Shown here: piece by piece, positions 15,208 through 23,538 of the stretch | Position numbering within the stretch: position 1 is the stretch's first letter | Layout: each line of letters starts with the position of its first letter | Assembly (NCBI GenBank): GCA_964518335.1 | Contig: CAZFDT010000038.1 | Span: forward strand, 1 to 51,211 | Reading direction: 5' to 3' | DNA from: CAZFDT01 sp964518335 | GTDB taxonomy: Bacteria; Planctomycetota; Phycisphaerae; Phycisphaerales; Phycisphaeraceae | Length of the DNA stretch: 51,211 bases | Translations under genes and position numbers: made by a program | The notes under the pieces: model-generated | Databases searched by the model: none | What the model saw: only the letters and a program-made list of their open reading frames with translations | Told to the model about the DNA's origin: nothing

Positions 15208-16590
15208 CTATCCGTGCGTCGGCTCTCGCTGCAGCAGCCGACCCATCGTGGCGTCGCCGACGAACTTGCCGTCGCGCGCCTGCACGGCGCCACGCACCGT
15301 CACCACGCTGGGGCGTCCGGCAATGTCCCAACCCTCGAACGCGCTGTGGTCCACGTTCATGTATTGCGACGCGGCAGTGATCTGGCCACGATAAGCTGGG
15401 TCCCACACCACCAGGTCGGCATCGGCGCCGGGCTGGATCGTGCCCTTCTTCGGGTACAACCCGAACAGCTTGGCGGCCTGCGTGCTGGCGCAATCGACGA
15501 ACGTGTTCAGGTCAAGCCGGCCTGTCGCCACGCCGTGCGTATAGAGCAGCGTCACGCGATGCTCGATCGACGGGATGCCGTTGGGAATCTTGGTGAATGC
15601 GCCGCGACCCATCTCCTTCTGCCCCGTGAAATCGAACGGGGCGTGATCCGTGGCGACGGTGCTGATCATCCGCGTGCGCAGTCCGTTCCACAGCACGTCC
15701 TGGTGGCGTCTGGCGCGGATGGGCGGGCTCATCACGTACTTGGCACCCTCGAAATCAGGCTTTTCCGCGTACGTGCTGTCGAGCACGAGGTACGGGATAA
15801 CCGTCTCGATCCACGCCCGCACTCCGCGGTGCATCGCCGCCTGGGCCGCCATCACCGCCTCTTCGCACGAGGTGTGCACCACGTACACATGCGCGCCCGT
15901 CAGTTCGGCAAACGTCATCAGGTGATGCACGCCCTCCGCCTCGACGCGCACCGGGCGCGACGGCTCGTGCCACTGCGGACCGGTCTTTCCCTCGGCGATC
16001 AGACTCGCCTGCAACTGCGACACCAGTTCCGCGTTCTCGCAGTGGGCCGTCACGATCACCCCCAGCGCCTTGGCCAACTGCAGCGTCTGGTATAGCTCGC
16101 CGTCGTCCACGGCAAACGCCCCTTTGTATGCCAGAAACACCTTGAACGATGCAATCCCGCTGCCCACGATCTTGCGCAGTTGGTCCGCGCAGCGATCATC
16201 GAACCGGCTCACACCCATATGGAACGTGTAGTCGCACGCGCTCTTGCCCGCCGCCTTGCCACACCACAACTCGAATGACTCGTAAAGGTCATCAGCCTTG
16301 CTGGGGCAGATCATCTCGATGATCGACGTGGTCCCGCCGACGAGGGCCGCCTTGCTCGCCGAGGCGTAGTCGTCTTTCGCGTAGGTGCCCATGAAAGGCA
16401 GGTAGATGTGAACGTGCGGATCGATGAACCCGGGGAACACATACTTGCCCGCGGCGTCGATCACTTGCGTACCCGCCGGGGCTTCGAGGTCGCGACCGAT
16501 CCTCGTGATCGATTCTCCCTCGCAATAAATGTCGGCCACATAATCGTCTGTCGCGGTGATGATCCGCCCGTTTCTGATGAGTGTCGCCAA
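15208..16590 (-). CDS. hydA: Dihydropyrimidinase (D-hydantoinase)
   Basis: The 460-residue amidohydrolase opens dihydrouracil or dihydrothymine to the N-carbamoyl-beta-amino acid; related enzymes act on hydantoins. Metal ligands are all visible: His59 and His61 in GFIDPHVHI, the carboxylated Lys150 in SFKVFLAYKG, His183 in AHCEN, His239 in VVHTS and Asp315 in ATDHAPF. The frame stays open upstream to 16746, but TTG 16590 is chosen because GGAGG lies 8 bp before it and translation from there (MATLIRNGRIITATDD) matches the family N-terminus. The gene is transcribed opposite to preA and is divergent from the second Gfo/Idh/MocA gene. No beta-ureidopropionase, the next enzyme of the pathway, is in the window. 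Confidence 0.92.
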   Translation of the reverse strand: MATLIRNGRIITATDDYVADIYCEGESITRIGRDLEAPAGTQVIDAAGKYVFPGFIDPHVHIYLPFMGTYAKDDYASASKAALVGGTTSIIEMICPSKADDLYESFELWCGKAAGKSACDYTFHMGVSRFDDRCADQLRKIVGSGIASFKVFLAYKGAFAVDDGELYQTLQLAKALGVIVTAHCENAELVSQLQASLIAEGKTGPQWHEPSRPVRVEAEGVHHLMTFAELTGAHVYVVHTSCEEAVMAAQAAMHRGVRAWIETVIPYLVLDSTYAEKPDFEGAKYVMSPPIRARRHQDVLWNGLRTRMISTVATDHAPFDFTGQKEMGRGAFTKIPNGIPSIEHRVTLLYTHGVATGRLDLNTFVDCASTQAAKLFGLYPKKGTIQPGADADLVVWDPAYRGQITAASQYMNVDHSAFEGWDIAGRPSVVTVRGAVQARDGKFVGDATMGRLLQREPTHG

Positions 16591-16678
16591 GGCAGTGACC
16601 TCCGAAGGGACCTGCCCAGATGGTATCAGCGCCGTTGTGGTAGAACCATCATGATCTTGTGGCACAAGGGAGCGGACT

Positions 16679-17698
16679 GTGACGACATTTCGCGTGGCGT
16701 TTATCGGTTGTGGACGGCGGGCGCGGCAGCACCTGGTCGGGATCAAGGCCGACCCCCGCTGCCGGGTGGTCGCACTGGCGGACGTGAGCCGCGAGGCGGC
16801 CCGGGCGATGAACGAGGAGGCCGAACTCGGTGCGGCAGAATATGGCGATCACGTGCACATGCTGGCGAAAGAGAAGCCGGATGTCGTGGTGACGTGCCTG
16901 TGGACGCCGCTGCACTTGCCGGTGTTCCGCGACTGTGTGTCGGCTGGCGTGCGCGCCGTGCTGTGCGAGAAGCCGATGGCCCCGACGTGGGGCGAATGCC
17001 TGGCGATGAGCCGGCTGGCCGAAGAATCAGGCTGCCAGCTCACGTTCAGCCATCAGCGACGGTTCGCAGCGGGGAACCGGCTCGTACGGCGGTGGCTGGC
17101 CGAGGGACGCTTCGGTGACATCCGGCACATGGACCTGTACGCGCCGCAGAATCTGCTGGACTGCGGCACGCACACGTTCGACCAGGCCATGAGCTTCAAC
17201 GGCGAATCGCCCGCCACATCGGTGCTGGGCGCGATCGACACGACGAAGCTCATCGAATGGTTCGGCGTCAAGGCCGAGAACATGGCGACGGGGCTGGTCA
17301 CGTTCGCCAACGGCGTCCACGCGACATTCCAGTTCGGAGTGCCCGGCCGCGACATGACCACGGGCGTGCGCGTCCACTGCAGCGGAGGGATCGTCGAGGT
17401 GGATTGGGACGGCCAGATCCGCCGGGCGGTGGTCTACGCCGATCCGGGTTGGTCCTGTCCGCCCACGCCTGACGACCGCGATGAGCATATGACAGGCGTG
17501 GTGCGTAACGCACTGGACAGCCTGGAGTCGGGCGTCGAGCCGGAGCTGTCGCACCGCAAGGCGTTACGTGCGGCGGAGGTCATCTTCGCCTTGTATGAGT
17601 CGGTGCGCCGCCGCCGAGTGGTCACGCTGCCGCTGGAGAGCCGCGATCATCCGCTGCTGAGCATGCTGGAGCAAGGCGAGATTGTGCCGGCGACCTGA
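16679..17698 (+). CDS. Gfo/Idh/MocA-family oxidoreductase (second copy)
   Basis: The 339-residue protein has a Rossmann NAD(P) site (FRVAFIGCGRRARQHLVGIK), the signature VLCEKPMAPT and a substrate domain with LLDCGTHTFDQAMSFNG, whose His is the probable catalytic residue. The GTG start at 16679 has AAGGGAG with 6 bp spacing. It shares only the family fold with the first copy and is not a recent duplicate. It is head-to-head with hydA over 88 bp and runs with the PhyH-type gene that starts 107 bp later. The combination of two such dehydrogenases, a cupin and a PhyH homologue suggests modification of a sugar-like or nucleoside-derived substrate (inference). Confidence 0.87.
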   Translation: MTTFRVAFIGCGRRARQHLVGIKADPRCRVVALADVSREAARAMNEEAELGAAEYGDHVHMLAKEKPDVVVTCLWTPLHLPVFRDCVSAGVRAVLCEKPMAPTWGECLAMSRLAEESGCQLTFSHQRRFAAGNRLVRRWLAEGRFGDIRHMDLYAPQNLLDCGTHTFDQAMSFNGESPATSVLGAIDTTKLIEWFGVKAENMATGLVTFANGVHATFQFGVPGRDMTTGVRVHCSGGIVEVDWDGQIRRAVVYADPGWSCPPTPDDRDEHMTGVVRNALDSLESGVEPELSHRKALRAAEVIFALYESVRRRRVVTLPLESRDHPLLSMLEQGEIVPAT

Positions 17699-17805
17699 GC
17701 ATTCGGGAATCCTCTTGAAGTGGCTGCGAAGATTTGCCGCCCTATCGCGGTATTCTCGGCTTGACCGTTGCGTCGAGCACGCACCATCCACCGAACGGAA
17801 CCGCC

Positions 17806-18741
17806 ATGACCCAGACCACTCTCGACCGCCCCGCCGCCGCCGCCGCACCCAACGCCCCCGCCACCGCGAGCCAGGTGGACCCGATGCAAGCCTATCTGTT
17901 CGACCTGCGCGGGTATATCGTGGTCCCAAACGCGATCGATCCCGATCACTTACGGCAGTTAAACGACACGATCGACCGGATCATCCACCTGCAACCGCCA
18001 CTCAAGGCCGGGGAGTGGTACGGCTGCGTCCACGCCCACTCGTTCGGCGGCAAGGACGGCACCAATCTGCAGCAGATTTATGAGGCCGGCGAACCCTTCG
18101 AGCGGCTCATCGATCACCCCAACTGGATCGAGCTGATCAAATGCTTCGTCGGTGGCAAGGACACCTTCGACTACCTGCACGGCCCCCTGTTCCTCGACGA
18201 GAACTTCGCCAACGTCCGCGGTCGGGGCGAGGCCATCGGCATCCACTCGGGCGGACACGAGGGCTGCAAACGCACCAACTTCCGTTTTCAGAACGGCAAG
18301 TTCCATTGCGGCCAGGTCAACGTCCTCATGGCCCTCTCGGACATCGGACCCGGCGACGGCGCCACCATGCTCATTCCCGGCTCGCACAAGTCCAATCTCG
18401 AAAACCCCACCATCCACACCAACCGCATCATGCCCGGACAAGCCACCAGCGCCGACCACGTCGAAGGCGCCATCGAAGTCCACATGAACAAAGGTGATGC
18501 CTTGGTCTTCGTCGATTCGTGCTGCCACGGCTCGGCCAAACGCATCAACGCCGGCGAACGCCGCATTGTTGTCTATCGTTACGGCCCATCGTGGGGCAAT
18601 TTCCGACACCCCTACTATCCGTCGGACGAACTGCTCGACCGCCTCACCCCCGAGCGTCGCAGGATCGTGATGCCCCAGCGTCCCATCAAACGCGAACCCA
18701 ACCGCATCGCCGGCACGCCCAGCCCTCGCCACGCGGTGTAA
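17806..18741 (+). CDS. PhyH-type Fe(II)/2-oxoglutarate oxygenase homologue with HxG in place of HxD
   Basis: The 311-residue protein has the double-stranded beta-helix pattern of phytanoyl-CoA dioxygenases: YLFDLRGYIVVPNAI near the start, GDGATMLIPGSHKSN in the core, distal iron ligand His241 (CCHGSAKR) and Arg252, eleven residues later, for 2-oxoglutarate. The first metal motif should be HxD about 90 residues before the distal His. The only aligned candidate is His147-Ser148-Gly149 (GIHSGGHEG), so the carboxylate ligand is missing. In Fe/2OG halogenases such as SyrB2 and WelO5 this position is Ala or Gly. Halogenase, other radical chemistry or loss of activity are all possible. It follows the second Gfo/Idh/MocA gene on the same strand. 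Confidence 0.82.
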   Translation: MTQTTLDRPAAAAAPNAPATASQVDPMQAYLFDLRGYIVVPNAIDPDHLRQLNDTIDRIIHLQPPLKAGEWYGCVHAHSFGGKDGTNLQQIYEAGEPFERLIDHPNWIELIKCFVGGKDTFDYLHGPLFLDENFANVRGRGEAIGIHSGGHEGCKRTNFRFQNGKFHCGQVNVLMALSDIGPGDGATMLIPGSHKSNLENPTIHTNRIMPGQATSADHVEGAIEVHMNKGDALVFVDSCCHGSAKRINAGERRIVVYRYGPSWGNFRHPYYPSDELLDRLTPERRRIVMPQRPIKREPNRIAGTPSPRHAV

Positions 18742-18831
18742 CAGCCCGGCACGAAGAATTGGGCTTGCCACATCGCGCCAACCGATTAAGCTAACCTGCA
18801 GTCCGGCACACGTCGGGCTCGGGAGGCGCTG

Positions 18832-19314
18832 GTGAGCTCCAGACGCGTGACGTTGCTGGGAGTCGGAGCCATCGCCGTGAGCGTGCTGGCGGGCACGTTC
18901 GCGGGCGTGAGCGGGTTCACGTTCTACTATGCCCAGGGCGCCAGCTACCTGTCCAACGATCCGCAGACGTGCGTTAACTGTCACATCATGCGCGAGCAGT
19001 ACGATGGGTGGCTCAAGTCCAGCCACCACGCCGTGGCCACGTGCAACGACTGTCATTTGCCGCACGATTTCGTCGGCAAGTGGATCACCAAGGGCAAGAA
19101 CGGCTACTGGCACTCGACGGCGTTCACGTTCCAGAACTTTCACGAGCCGATCCAGGTTCGCCAGAGCAACCAGCAGGTGCTGCAAGGCAGTTGCCTGCAC
19201 TGCCACGCGGACGTGGTGCATCAGATGCAGGTGCATGCATACCCCGAGGAGTCGGCGGGCCTGTGCATCACCTGCCACCAGGGCGTCGGTCACGGGCAGG
19301 CCAGGCAGCAATAA
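18832..19314 (+). CDS. nrfH: Cytochrome c nitrite reductase small subunit NrfH (tetraheme quinol dehydrogenase)
   Basis: This 160-residue NapC/NirT-type cytochrome passes electrons from menaquinol to NrfA. It has one N-terminal membrane anchor (about residues 7-33) and four CxxCH heme motifs: CVNCH, CNDCH, CLHCH and CITCH. The first is followed by IM, giving the CxxCHxM pattern in which Met serves as an axial ligand in NrfH. The start is GTG 18832 with GGGAGG 5 bp upstream. nrfA follows after 24 bp in the same direction, the usual nrfHA arrangement. A weak TTGCCA at 18765-18770 lies upstream, but no clear -10 box was found. Confidence 0.93.
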   Translation: MSSRRVTLLGVGAIAVSVLAGTFAGVSGFTFYYAQGASYLSNDPQTCVNCHIMREQYDGWLKSSHHAVATCNDCHLPHDFVGKWITKGKNGYWHSTAFTFQNFHEPIQVRQSNQQVLQGSCLHCHADVVHQMQVHAYPEESAGLCITCHQGVGHGQARQQ

Positions 19315-19338
19315 CCATCGCAAGACGGAGATCCTCTC

Positions 19339-20802
19339 ATGGCAGACCCCTCGAAGCCGAAAGTCGCGCGTCGCATGGGCGCTGTTCCGCTGCTCATCGG
19401 ACTGGCGGTGATCGTCGCGGCGGCATGCGTGGGCGTGCTGTTGCTGCTGGAGAATATCGCCACACGCAAGCGCGAGGCGCTGCAGTACTCGTTCCAGGTC
19501 GTCCAGGTGGATGAGAGCACGATCGACCCGGAGAAGTGGGGCCAGAACTTTCCCCGCCAGTACGACTCGTACCAGCGCACGGTCGATATCGAGCGGACGC
19601 GCCACGGCGGCAGTGACGCATTCCAGAAGCTCGACAAGTACCCGCGCTGGCGCACGATCTTCGATGGGTACGCCTTTGCCGTGGACTACCGGGAGGAGCG
19701 CGGCCATGCCTACATGCTGCAGGACCAGAAGGAAACCGAGCGCGTGACCGGGTTCAAGCAGCCGGGGGCCTGCATTCACTGCCACGCATCGACGGTTCCC
19801 TATTACCGGGAGGTGGGCGTCGCGGGCGGCGCGGCCGACAAAGGCCCGCATGACTTCAATTGGCCGGCGGTCATGAAAGGCTTCGAGGAGGTCTGCGGCA
19901 AGCCACTGACCGACGTCCACGAACACGTTCACCACCCCGTCTCGTGCGTCGATTGCCACGACCCGCAATCGATGAAGCTACGCGTGACTCGACCGGGATT
20001 CATCCACGGCATCCAGGCGCTGGCGATGTCAGACGACCCCGTGCTGCACTTGCCCAGCGTCGAGCGGTGGCGCAAGGGAGACCGCAAAGATCCCTACGAC
20101 CCCAACACGATGGCGACACGACACGAGCTGCGCACCATGGCCTGCGCCCAATGCCACGTCGAGTATTACTTCAAGGGCGAGGGCAAGATCCTCACTTATC
20201 CCTGGCACAAGGGGCTTAAGGTCGAGCAAATCGAGGCCTACTACGACGAGGTCGGCTGGACCGACTGGACGCACAAGCAGAGCGGGGCGCCGGCTCTGAA
20301 GGCCCAGCATCCTGAGTTCGAGTTGTGGAGCCAGGGCATCCACGCCCGCGCCGGCGTATCGTGCGCCGACTGTCATATGCCCTACGTGCGCGAAGGTGCT
20401 GTGAAAGTGTCCAGCCACCACGTGCGCAGCCCGCTGCTCAACCCGGCGGCGTCGTGCCAGACATGCCACCGTGTCAGCGAGAATGAACTGGTCGCCAGAG
20501 CGACGGCCATCCAGGACCGGACCATGGCGCTGATGGAGCGAGCCGAGATTGCGGTGGTGGAACTGATCGAGGCGATCTCGGCGGCAATGAAGGCGGGAGC
20601 GTCGGACGATCAGCTTGCCGAGGCGCGACAACTGCAGCGCAAGGCGCAGTGGCGCCTGGATTTCATCGCCGCGGAGAACTCGCTGGGATTCCACGCCCCG
20701 CAGGAGTCGGCCCGTATCCTGGGCGAGGCGATCGACTACGCCCGCCAGGGTCAACTGCGGCTTTCGCAGCCCACCACGCCGGAAGTCGCCTCATTGCCGT
20801 AG
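19339..20802 (+). CDS. nrfA: Ammonia-forming cytochrome c nitrite reductase NrfA, CxxCH-type catalytic heme
   Basis: NrfA reduces nitrite to ammonium with six electrons in the periplasm. The 487-residue protein has an N-terminal membrane anchor (about 17-37) and five heme motifs: CIHCH (145-149), CVDCH (203-207), CAQCH (269-273), CADCH (342-346) and CQTCH (373-377). Active-site residues are kept: Arg121 in EERGHAYML, the tyrosine of CHVEYYF and His335 in GIHARAG. The calcium-site residues Lys321 and Gln323 in LKAQHPE are also kept. The catalytic heme motif is CxxCH, not the CxxCK of E. coli NrfA, so it likely has a histidine or altered proximal ligand. This variant is known in some lineages, for example Campylobacter. 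Its stop codon lies in a structured repeat shared with argS. Confidence 0.94.
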   Translation: MADPSKPKVARRMGAVPLLIGLAVIVAAACVGVLLLLENIATRKREALQYSFQVVQVDESTIDPEKWGQNFPRQYDSYQRTVDIERTRHGGSDAFQKLDKYPRWRTIFDGYAFAVDYREERGHAYMLQDQKETERVTGFKQPGACIHCHASTVPYYREVGVAGGAADKGPHDFNWPAVMKGFEEVCGKPLTDVHEHVHHPVSCVDCHDPQSMKLRVTRPGFIHGIQALAMSDDPVLHLPSVERWRKGDRKDPYDPNTMATRHELRTMACAQCHVEYYFKGEGKILTYPWHKGLKVEQIEAYYDEVGWTDWTHKQSGAPALKAQHPEFELWSQGIHARAGVSCADCHMPYVREGAVKVSSHHVRSPLLNPAASCQTCHRVSENELVARATAIQDRTMALMERAEIAVVELIEAISAAMKAGASDDQLAEARQLQRKAQWRLDFIAAENSLGFHAPQESARILGEAIDYARQGQLRLSQPTTPEVASLP

Positions 20803-20842
20803 CGGCGCCGTGCCTGCGGCACCGGGCCAGACGGCCCGCTAC
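20799..20842. terminator. Symmetric three-stem structure between convergent nrfA and argS
   Basis: An outer stem GTAGC (20799-20803)/GCTAC (20838-20842) encloses two hairpins, GTGCC-TGC-GGCAC (20810-20822) and GGGCC-AGAC-GGCCC (20824-20837). The TAG stop of nrfA (20800-20802) and that of argS on the other strand (20839-20841) occupy mirror positions in the outer stem. There is no U-tract, so it may be a structural end signal or a dispersed repeat and not a classical terminator. Confidence 0.55.
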
Positions 20843-22572
20843 ATGCGCTCGGGAACGTCGATGCCCAGCAGCGCCAGCCCCTGCCGCAGCACGCGGCCAA
20901 CCAGATCGCACAGCGCCAGGCGACTGGCGCGCATCGCTGCGTCGGGAGCGGCAAGCACCGGGCATTGCTCGTAGAACTGATGGAACGCCGCCGCCAGCTC
21001 GTACAGGTACGTGCAGAGCCGATGCGGTTCGAGTGAGTGGGCGACGTTGTCCACCACGCTGGCAAAACCCAGGAGCTTGAGGCCCAGCGCACGCTCGGCG
21101 GGGTCGGTGATGCGGATGGCTGACGGTTGATGGCTGATGGCCGATGGCTCGCCGACCTTGCGAAAGATCGACCGGATGCGCGTGTAGGAGTACTGCAGAT
21201 ACGGGGCCGTATTCCCATCGAGTGCGAGCATGCGGTCCCAGTCGAAGATGTAGTCCTTGATGCGGTCGTTGGACAGGTCGGCGTACTTGAGCGCGCCGAT
21301 GCCGACGACGTGGGCGATTCGCCGCCGCTCGTCCTCGGGCAGGTCGGGATTCTTTGCCGACACCTGATCGAATGCGCGTTTCTCGGCTTCGTCGAGCACG
21401 TCGGCGAGGCGCACGGTGCCGCCTTGGCGGGTCTTGAAGGGCTTGCGGTCCTTGCCGAGAATGGTGCCGAACGCCACATGTTCGAGTTTGACGCCCTGGG
21501 CCAGCCAACCCGCGAGGCCTGCGGCGGCAAAAAACTTGGCGAAGTGATCGCGCTGGCGAGCATCGACGACATACACGACGCGCTGCGCGTGCAAGTCGAG
21601 CACGCGATGCCGGACCGCCGCCAGATCAGTGGCCGCGTATCCGAACCCACCGTCGCTTTTGCGCACCACCAGCGGATCGTTGGCCCCCTCGACGAAGACG
21701 CACAGCGCCCCTTCGCTGACGCGGGCAACGCCGACCTTTTCCAGTTCCTCGCACACGAGCATCAGGCGATCGTTGTAGAAGCTCTCGGGCTTGAGGTCCG
21801 CATCGGTGAGCTGCACCCCCAGCCGCGCGACGACCTCGTTCATGTGCCGCACTGACTCGTCGATGAGCATGTGCCAGATGCGACGGGATGCGTCGTCGCC
21901 CTGCTGCAGCAGCACCACGCGGCGGCGAGCGCGCTCGGCAAAGGCGGGATCACTGTCATCCCGCTTCTTGGCGTCCTGGTACAGGGCGTTGAGGTCGCTG
22001 ATGCTGTGGTCGGCGGCAGCGTCCCATCCGGTGTCGATCAGGTGCTCCAGGAGCATGCCGAACTGAGTGCCCCAGTCGCCGATGTGATTGTGGCGGATGA
22101 CGCGGTGCCCCTGGATGTCGAGTACGCGGCCCAGAGCGTCGCCGATGATGAGCGACCGCAGGTGGCCGACGTGCATTTCCTTGGCGAGATTGGGGCTGCC
22201 GTAGTCGATGACGACGGTCTGTGCGGGGGCCGCGGCGATGATGCCCAACCGTGTGTCTGTTGACAGTTTGCCGACCTGGTCAGCCAGGACCGTCGAGTCC
22301 ATCCTCAGATTGATGAACCCCGGCCCGGCAATGTCCGGCGGCTGAGCCAGGACGCCCTGCCACTGGAGCCTGGCCACAATCGCCTCGGCCACCTCGCGTG
22401 GTTTGCGGCCGAGCCGCTTGCCCAGGCCCATCGCCACGTTCGCCTGGAAGTCGCCGAACTGCGGATTGGTCGCCGCCGTGATGATCGGGTCGGTATCGGC
22501 CAACGCATCGCCCAGCGCCGCGGCGATCGCGGCGGCGAACCGAGCACGCAGGGTATCCGGGAGAGTCGCCAT
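20839..22572 (-). CDS. argS: Arginyl-tRNA synthetase
   Basis: This 577-residue class Ia synthetase charges tRNA-Arg. It shows the N-terminal Add-1 domain (NPQFGDFQANVAMGLGK), the HIGH box in LAKEMHVGHLRS, the ArgRS replacement of KMSKS in LGKDRKPFKTRQGG and the C-terminal DALR domain ending LLGIDVPERM. ATG 22572 (MATLPDTL) is preferred over the upstream frame extension. Residues GEPSAISHQPSAIRITD are unlike the family and are encoded by five copies of a 7-bp repeat (21115-21149), inserted in the variable stretch between catalytic and anticodon-binding domains. The gene lies between nrfA (convergent) and fliA (upstream, same strand). Confidence 0.96.
   Translation of the reverse strand: MATLPDTLRARFAAAIAAALGDALADTDPIITAATNPQFGDFQANVAMGLGKRLGRKPREVAEAIVARLQWQGVLAQPPDIAGPGFINLRMDSTVLADQVGKLSTDTRLGIIAAAPAQTVVIDYGSPNLAKEMHVGHLRSLIIGDALGRVLDIQGHRVIRHNHIGDWGTQFGMLLEHLIDTGWDAAADHSISDLNALYQDAKKRDDSDPAFAERARRRVVLLQQGDDASRRIWHMLIDESVRHMNEVVARLGVQLTDADLKPESFYNDRLMLVCEELEKVGVARVSEGALCVFVEGANDPLVVRKSDGGFGYAATDLAAVRHRVLDLHAQRVVYVVDARQRDHFAKFFAAAGLAGWLAQGVKLEHVAFGTILGKDRKPFKTRQGGTVRLADVLDEAEKRAFDQVSAKNPDLPEDERRRIAHVVGIGALKYADLSNDRIKDYIFDWDRMLALDGNTAPYLQYSYTRIRSIFRKVGEPSAISHQPSAIRITDPAERALGLKLLGFASVVDNVAHSLEPHRLCTYLYELAAAFHQFYEQCPVLAAPDAAMRASRLALCDLVGRVLRQGLALLGIDVPERM
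21115..21149. repeat. Five tandem heptamers inside argS
   Basis: GATGGCT, GACGGTT, GATGGCT, GATGGCC and GATGGCT follow one another without gaps. Although 35 bp is not a multiple of three, the frame of argS is kept and the repeat encodes SAISHQPSAI on the minus strand. Period and copy number match the intergenic heptamer array at 30613-30647. Confidence 0.75.
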
Positions 22573-22635
22573 GGCGGCAACATAGTGACGCCGGGGGCGC
22601 ACACGTCAAATCGGGCCGGGCAGAAACGGCGTGGT

Positions 22636-23448
22636 CTACTCGACTTCGACTTCGAGTTCCTGGTCGCGGTGCTGAAGTTGAGCCTTGAGACGGGCGAGGA
22701 TGGATGAGTGCATCTGGCTCACGCGGGACTCGGACAGGTCCAGGGTCACGCCGATCTCCTTCATCGTCATCTCTTCGTAGTAGTAGAGGATGACAATGAG
22801 GCGTTCGGCACGGGACAAGCCCCGGGTGATCAGATCTTTCAGGTCGCGGCGCTGCACGGCGGTGAAGGGGTTGACCTGACGCTCATCCTTGAGGACGTCG
22901 ATCTCTCGCACGTCCTTGTTGGAATCGGTCTCGAACCATTTGCGCGAGAGGCTGACGGTCTGCGTCGCTTTGCCGTCCTTGAGGATCTTGTCGAAGTCCT
23001 CCTTGGACACCTTGAGCTTCCTGCACATTTCATCATTGGTGGGCTTGCGGCCCAGTTCCATTTCGAGGCTCTTGCGCGCCTGATCGACCTGTGAAGAGCG
23101 GGAGCGAACGAGGCGAGGGACCCAGTCCATCGAGCGGAGTTCGTCGAGGATGGCGCCGCGGATACGGGGGGCGCAGTAGGTTTCAAACTTGACGCCACGA
23201 TCGAGGTCGAAGGCATCGATGGCGTCCATGAGGCCGAAGATGCCCGCGGACATGAGGTCTTCGACATCGACCTCGTCGGGGAGCTTGGCGTGAATGCGCT
23301 CGGCGTTGTACTTGACGAGCGGAAGATAATTCTCCATCAGCCGGTTTCGCAGATCCTCACCGCCCGTCTGCTTGTATTCGAGCCAGATCTCCTGAATGGG
23401 ACGCTGGTCGGGTGGTGCGGGGACTGCGATGCCTTTGCTTTTCGCCAT
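22636..23448 (-). CDS. fliA: Flagellar sigma factor FliA (sigma28)
   Basis: The 270-residue protein is a sigma70-family factor of the FliA/WhiG group. Region 2 (LMENYLPLVKYNAERI, VEDLMSAGIFGLMDAIDAFD, KFETYCAPRIRGAILDELRSMDW) is the most characteristic. Region 3 (RKPTNDEMCRKLKVS) and region 4 (ERLIVILYYYEEMTMKEIGVTLDLSESRVSQMHSSIL) follow. FliA directs transcription of late flagellar, motility and chemotaxis genes and is normally held by the anti-sigma factor FlgM, which is not in this window. ATG 23448 has AAGGAG 8 bp upstream. It is probably transcribed with the small membrane gene upstream, from the promoter near 23900. Confidence 0.95.
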   Translation of the reverse strand: MAKSKGIAVPAPPDQRPIQEIWLEYKQTGGEDLRNRLMENYLPLVKYNAERIHAKLPDEVDVEDLMSAGIFGLMDAIDAFDLDRGVKFETYCAPRIRGAILDELRSMDWVPRLVRSRSSQVDQARKSLEMELGRKPTNDEMCRKLKVSKEDFDKILKDGKATQTVSLSRKWFETDSNKDVREIDVLKDERQVNPFTAVQRRDLKDLITRGLSRAERLIVILYYYEEMTMKEIGVTLDLSESRVSQMHSSILARLKAQLQHRDQELEVEVE

Positions 23449-23538
23449 GGGGTCAGCTCCTTGACCTTGCGGGGCCGCGCGGATCCTTCCGGCAGCGGGT
23501 GAACGTGACGCCTCGGGGGCGCCCAATGAATGAATGGA

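Noticed and set aside
15208..16746. The longer form of dihydropyrimidinase starting at 16746
   Set aside because: The extra 52 residues match nothing in the family and would overlap the start of the divergent oxidoreductase gene. TTG 16590 has a proper Shine-Dalgarno and the conserved N-terminus.
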